Assembly (NCBI GenBank): GCA_002439735.1
Contig: DJPG01000021.1
Span: 10,596 to 25,391 of the forward strand
Reading direction: 5' to 3'
Origin: Firmicutes bacterium UBA6418
GTDB taxonomy: Bacteria; Bacillota; Clostridia; Peptostreptococcales; Anaerovoracaceae
DNA length: 14,796 nt
The notes beneath the pieces were generated by a model that did no database searches, was not told the origin of the DNA, and saw only the letters and a program-made list of their open reading frames with translations. This document shows positions 12,795-14,796 of the stretch, piece after piece (the first letter of the stretch is position 1; each line of letters begins with the position of its first letter). A program made the translations under genes and the position numbers.

Positions 12795-12819
12795 AGTTAT
12801 GAAAACTAGGTACCGTTTT
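12793..12819. promoter_or_regulatory. candidate repressor operator over the -10 and start site
   Basis: CTAGTT (12793-12798) and AACTAG (12804-12809) form a perfect 6-bp inverted repeat with a 5-nt spacer, overlapping the -10 box and start point. An overlapping AAAAC (12802-12806) / GTTTT (12815-12819) repeat flanks TAGGTACC. On the minus strand the GGTACCTAGT core resembles the FapR lipid-regulator site as I remember it; the bound regulator is unknown. Confidence 0.45.
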
Positions 12820-12921
12820 TTGGCATACGTTTTTTGCGCCTATGCGCATATCAACAGCCAGCACCGCAGATTTTAAGCTGATAACTGAAAGCAAAACTAT
12901 ATAATAAAGGAGAATCATTCC

Positions 12922-14724
12922 ATGAATTATCAGGAAAGAAAGCAAATGGAACGCAAAAGAGCGGAAGACTTCATCGCAAGTATCAACGCGATGCAGGATC
13001 CGGACATCATGTACAAGGTGAGCCATCCGATTACAGACTTAAAGGACATGATGAATCAGAGTGTGGAACGCTATGGAGCAGATCATGTTGCCTTTAAACA
13101 GCGTTTTGCGAAAGGAGAACCGTTCCGCGAGATCACCTACGGACAAACGCTGGAAGATATGAACGCCCTGGGAACGGCCATGCTTTCTCACGGCCTGAAG
13201 GAGAAGCGCGTGGCGGTCATCGGCGACAACTGCTATCAGTGGGCTTCCACCTACCTGGCAGTCTGCGGCGGTGTAGGCGTCATCGTACCGCTTGATAAAG
13301 AACTGGGCGCATCCGAGTTGGAGCAGTTGATTATCGAAGCGGAATGTGAGGCTGTGTTCTTTACGAAAAAGTTCCTGAGCATTTTTACCGATATGAAAGA
13401 GCGTGGCGAAACAAAGCTGCGTGTGCTGGTCAACCTCAATGCCGACGCATCGGCGGACGGTGTGGAAAGCTGGTCTGCGCTGATTGAGGAGGGAAAGAAA
13501 AAAATGGCGGCAGGCGACCGCGCTTATCTGGATGCGGAAGTCTATCCGGACGAAATGGGTGCACTGCTGTTCACCTCCGGTACTACCGGGATCGCCAAGG
13601 GTGTCATGCTGTCCCAGACCAATATCTGCTGTGACTTGATGAGCGCGCCGACCATGCTGGACACCAATGAAAGAGATACCTTCTTCAGTGTTTTGCCGAT
13701 CCATCACACCTATGAATGTACCTGCGGCTTTCTGATGCCGATGTACAAAGGCGGTTGCATCGGCTACTGCGAAGGACTCAAATACATCCAGAAGAACCTG
13801 CAGGAGATCCAGCCGACGTTTTTCCTCGGCGTACCGCTGATCTTTGAGAGCCTGTACAAGACCATCTGGAAAAACATCCGTAAGCAGGGCAAGGAAAAGA
13901 CGGTAAAGAAAGTGATGAAACTCAATCAGACCACTTCCAGGTTCGGCTTGAATCTCAATAAGCTGCTGCTCAAAGACATTCTCAATGTTTTTGGCGGCAA
14001 GATGGATATGATGATCTCCGGCGGCGCGGCCATCGATCCGCAGATCCTGCAGTTTTTCCGCGATTTGGGGATTATGGCGCTGCAAGGCTATGGCCTGACA
14101 GAATGCGCGCCGATGGCGGCTCTGAATCCAGACCTGCATCCGCGTAATGACTCGGTTGGTCACGTACTGCCGGGAATGGAAGTGAAAATTGTTGATCAGA
14201 ACGAAGACGGAATCGGTGAGATCTGTCTGAAAGGGCCGAATGTCATGCTCGGGTATTACCATATGCCGGAAGAGACTGCCAAGGTGCTGGTGGACGGCTG
14301 GTTCCACACCGGAGATCTCGGTTATACTGACGGTTCATACATCTATATCACCGGTCGCAAGAAAAATGTGATCATCACCCGGAACGGCAAGAATGTATTC
14401 CCGGAAGAGCTGGAATACTATCTCGGCAAGAGTTCTTTGGTATCCGAATCCATGGTTTGGGCTACGAAGGATGACGAAGGACAGGATGATGTTATTGTGG
14501 CGACCATCAAGCCGGATATGGAGGAAGTGGAAGCTGCGATCGGCAAGGAAAATGCGCAAGACCCGCAGAAGGTCGAGAAACTCCTTTGGACCATGGTTGA
14601 CAAGGTTAACGAAGATCTGCCGCTGTTCAAAAAGATCCACAAGATCAATGTGCGTAAAGAGGACTTTGAAAAAACGACAGGAAAGAAGATCAAACGTTTC
14701 GTGGAATCCAACAAGCAGCAGTAA
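12922..14724 (+). CDS. AMP-forming long-chain fatty acid-CoA ligase
   Basis: A 600-residue adenylate-forming enzyme that joins a fatty acid to CoA (or possibly another acceptor) through an acyl-AMP. Motifs in order: LLFTSGTTGIAKGV (P-loop, residues 216-228), LPIHHTYE (259-265), YGLTECAP (390-397), DGWFHTGDLGYTD with the hinge region ITGRKKNVIITRNGKNVFPEELE (476-498), and a C-terminal catalytic lysine in TTGKKIKR near K588. Length and the FLGVPLIFESLYKTIW segment fit the long-chain FadD/FAA group rather than acetyl-CoA synthetase. The ATG at 12922 follows AAAGGAG by 9 nt. No membrane span. It is the only gene on its transcript within the window; the candidate operator at 12793-12819 suggests repression. 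Substrate is inferred from family only. Confidence 0.94.
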   Translation: MNYQERKQMERKRAEDFIASINAMQDPDIMYKVSHPITDLKDMMNQSVERYGADHVAFKQRFAKGEPFREITYGQTLEDMNALGTAMLSHGLKEKRVAVIGDNCYQWASTYLAVCGGVGVIVPLDKELGASELEQLIIEAECEAVFFTKKFLSIFTDMKERGETKLRVLVNLNADASADGVESWSALIEEGKKKMAAGDRAYLDAEVYPDEMGALLFTSGTTGIAKGVMLSQTNICCDLMSAPTMLDTNERDTFFSVLPIHHTYECTCGFLMPMYKGGCIGYCEGLKYIQKNLQEIQPTFFLGVPLIFESLYKTIWKNIRKQGKEKTVKKVMKLNQTTSRFGLNLNKLLLKDILNVFGGKMDMMISGGAAIDPQILQFFRDLGIMALQGYGLTECAPMAALNPDLHPRNDSVGHVLPGMEVKIVDQNEDGIGEICLKGPNVMLGYYHMPEETAKVLVDGWFHTGDLGYTDGSYIYITGRKKNVIITRNGKNVFPEELEYYLGKSSLVSESMVWATKDDEGQDDVIVATIKPDMEEVEAAIGKENAQDPQKVEKLLWTMVDKVNEDLPLFKKIHKINVRKEDFEKTTGKKIKRFVESNKQQ

Positions 14725-14796
14725 TTTTTTGCGAGAATTCTTTCCATTGCATTTTTTTTCATAAAATAAGCATAAACACCAAACAGGCAGCCCGCC

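Noticed and set aside
13039..14307. 422-codon open frame on the minus strand inside the acyl-CoA synthetase gene
   Set aside because: It is fully antisense to a gene with all adenylation motifs, has no binding site and its protein (many His/Arg/Gln) matches no family; it is a shadow frame of GC-rich codons.
14725..14796. Terminator after the acyl-CoA synthetase gene
   Set aside because: There are T runs but no stem of useful length; the window ends before anything decisive.
1..14796. Mobile elements, CRISPR arrays, tRNA or rRNA genes
   Set aside because: No transposase or integrase motifs, no spaced direct repeats, and no tRNA-like cloverleaf other than the tmRNA ends were found.

Overview
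The window looks like chromosomal core DNA from a low-to-mid-GC Firmicute of the Clostridia type. The pointers are strong AAGGAGG-type ribosome binding sites, sigma-A promoters with extended TGN -10 boxes, a T-box riboswitch, a one-piece tmRNA with encoded CCA, a DUF1836 gene and short Gram-positive signal peptidases. No transposase, integrase, phage gene or CRISPR array was seen. The exact genus cannot be read from this sequence.

Layout. Positions 1-900 hold two small unrecognised genes that diverge (74-433 minus, 624-893 plus). Then come an orphan HicB-type antitoxin (1023-1400 minus) and a small membrane protein with an MltG/YceG-like C-terminus (1615-2157 minus). Divergent from the latter, an apparent operon runs rightwards: an RluA-family pseudouridine synthase, signal peptidase I (lepB), a second signal-peptidase-like protein that has lost its catalytic residues, and smpB. 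It is followed by the gene for SmpB's RNA partner, tmRNA (ssrA, 5185-5555), with its own promoter and terminator.

From 5841 there is a classical T-box leader with antiterminator and terminator. Its candidate specifier is UGG and its acceptor-pairing base fits G73 of tRNA-Trp. It precedes a three-gene ABC importer (lipoprotein, permease, ATPase) of the ABC_sub_bind type, so the system is most likely a tryptophan (or related aromatic) importer.

From 9292 a methionine module follows: promoter, a 34-codon leader peptide in which 10 of 14 consecutive residues are Met or Cys, an overlapping antiterminator/terminator pair, then metY (O-acetylhomoserine sulfhydrylase) and metA (homoserine O-acetyltransferase, with the acetyl-CoA-type Glu). 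This reads as a ribosome-stalling attenuator that senses charged tRNA-Met and/or tRNA-Cys, instead of the SAM riboswitch or Met T-box usual in Firmicutes. It is the most interesting item in the window.

The right end has a bidirectional terminator, a DUF1836 gene on the minus strand, closely packed divergent promoters, and an AMP-forming long-chain acyl-CoA synthetase (12922-14724) whose promoter carries a strong inverted repeat. All functional calls are from sequence motifs and memory of families; no search was run.
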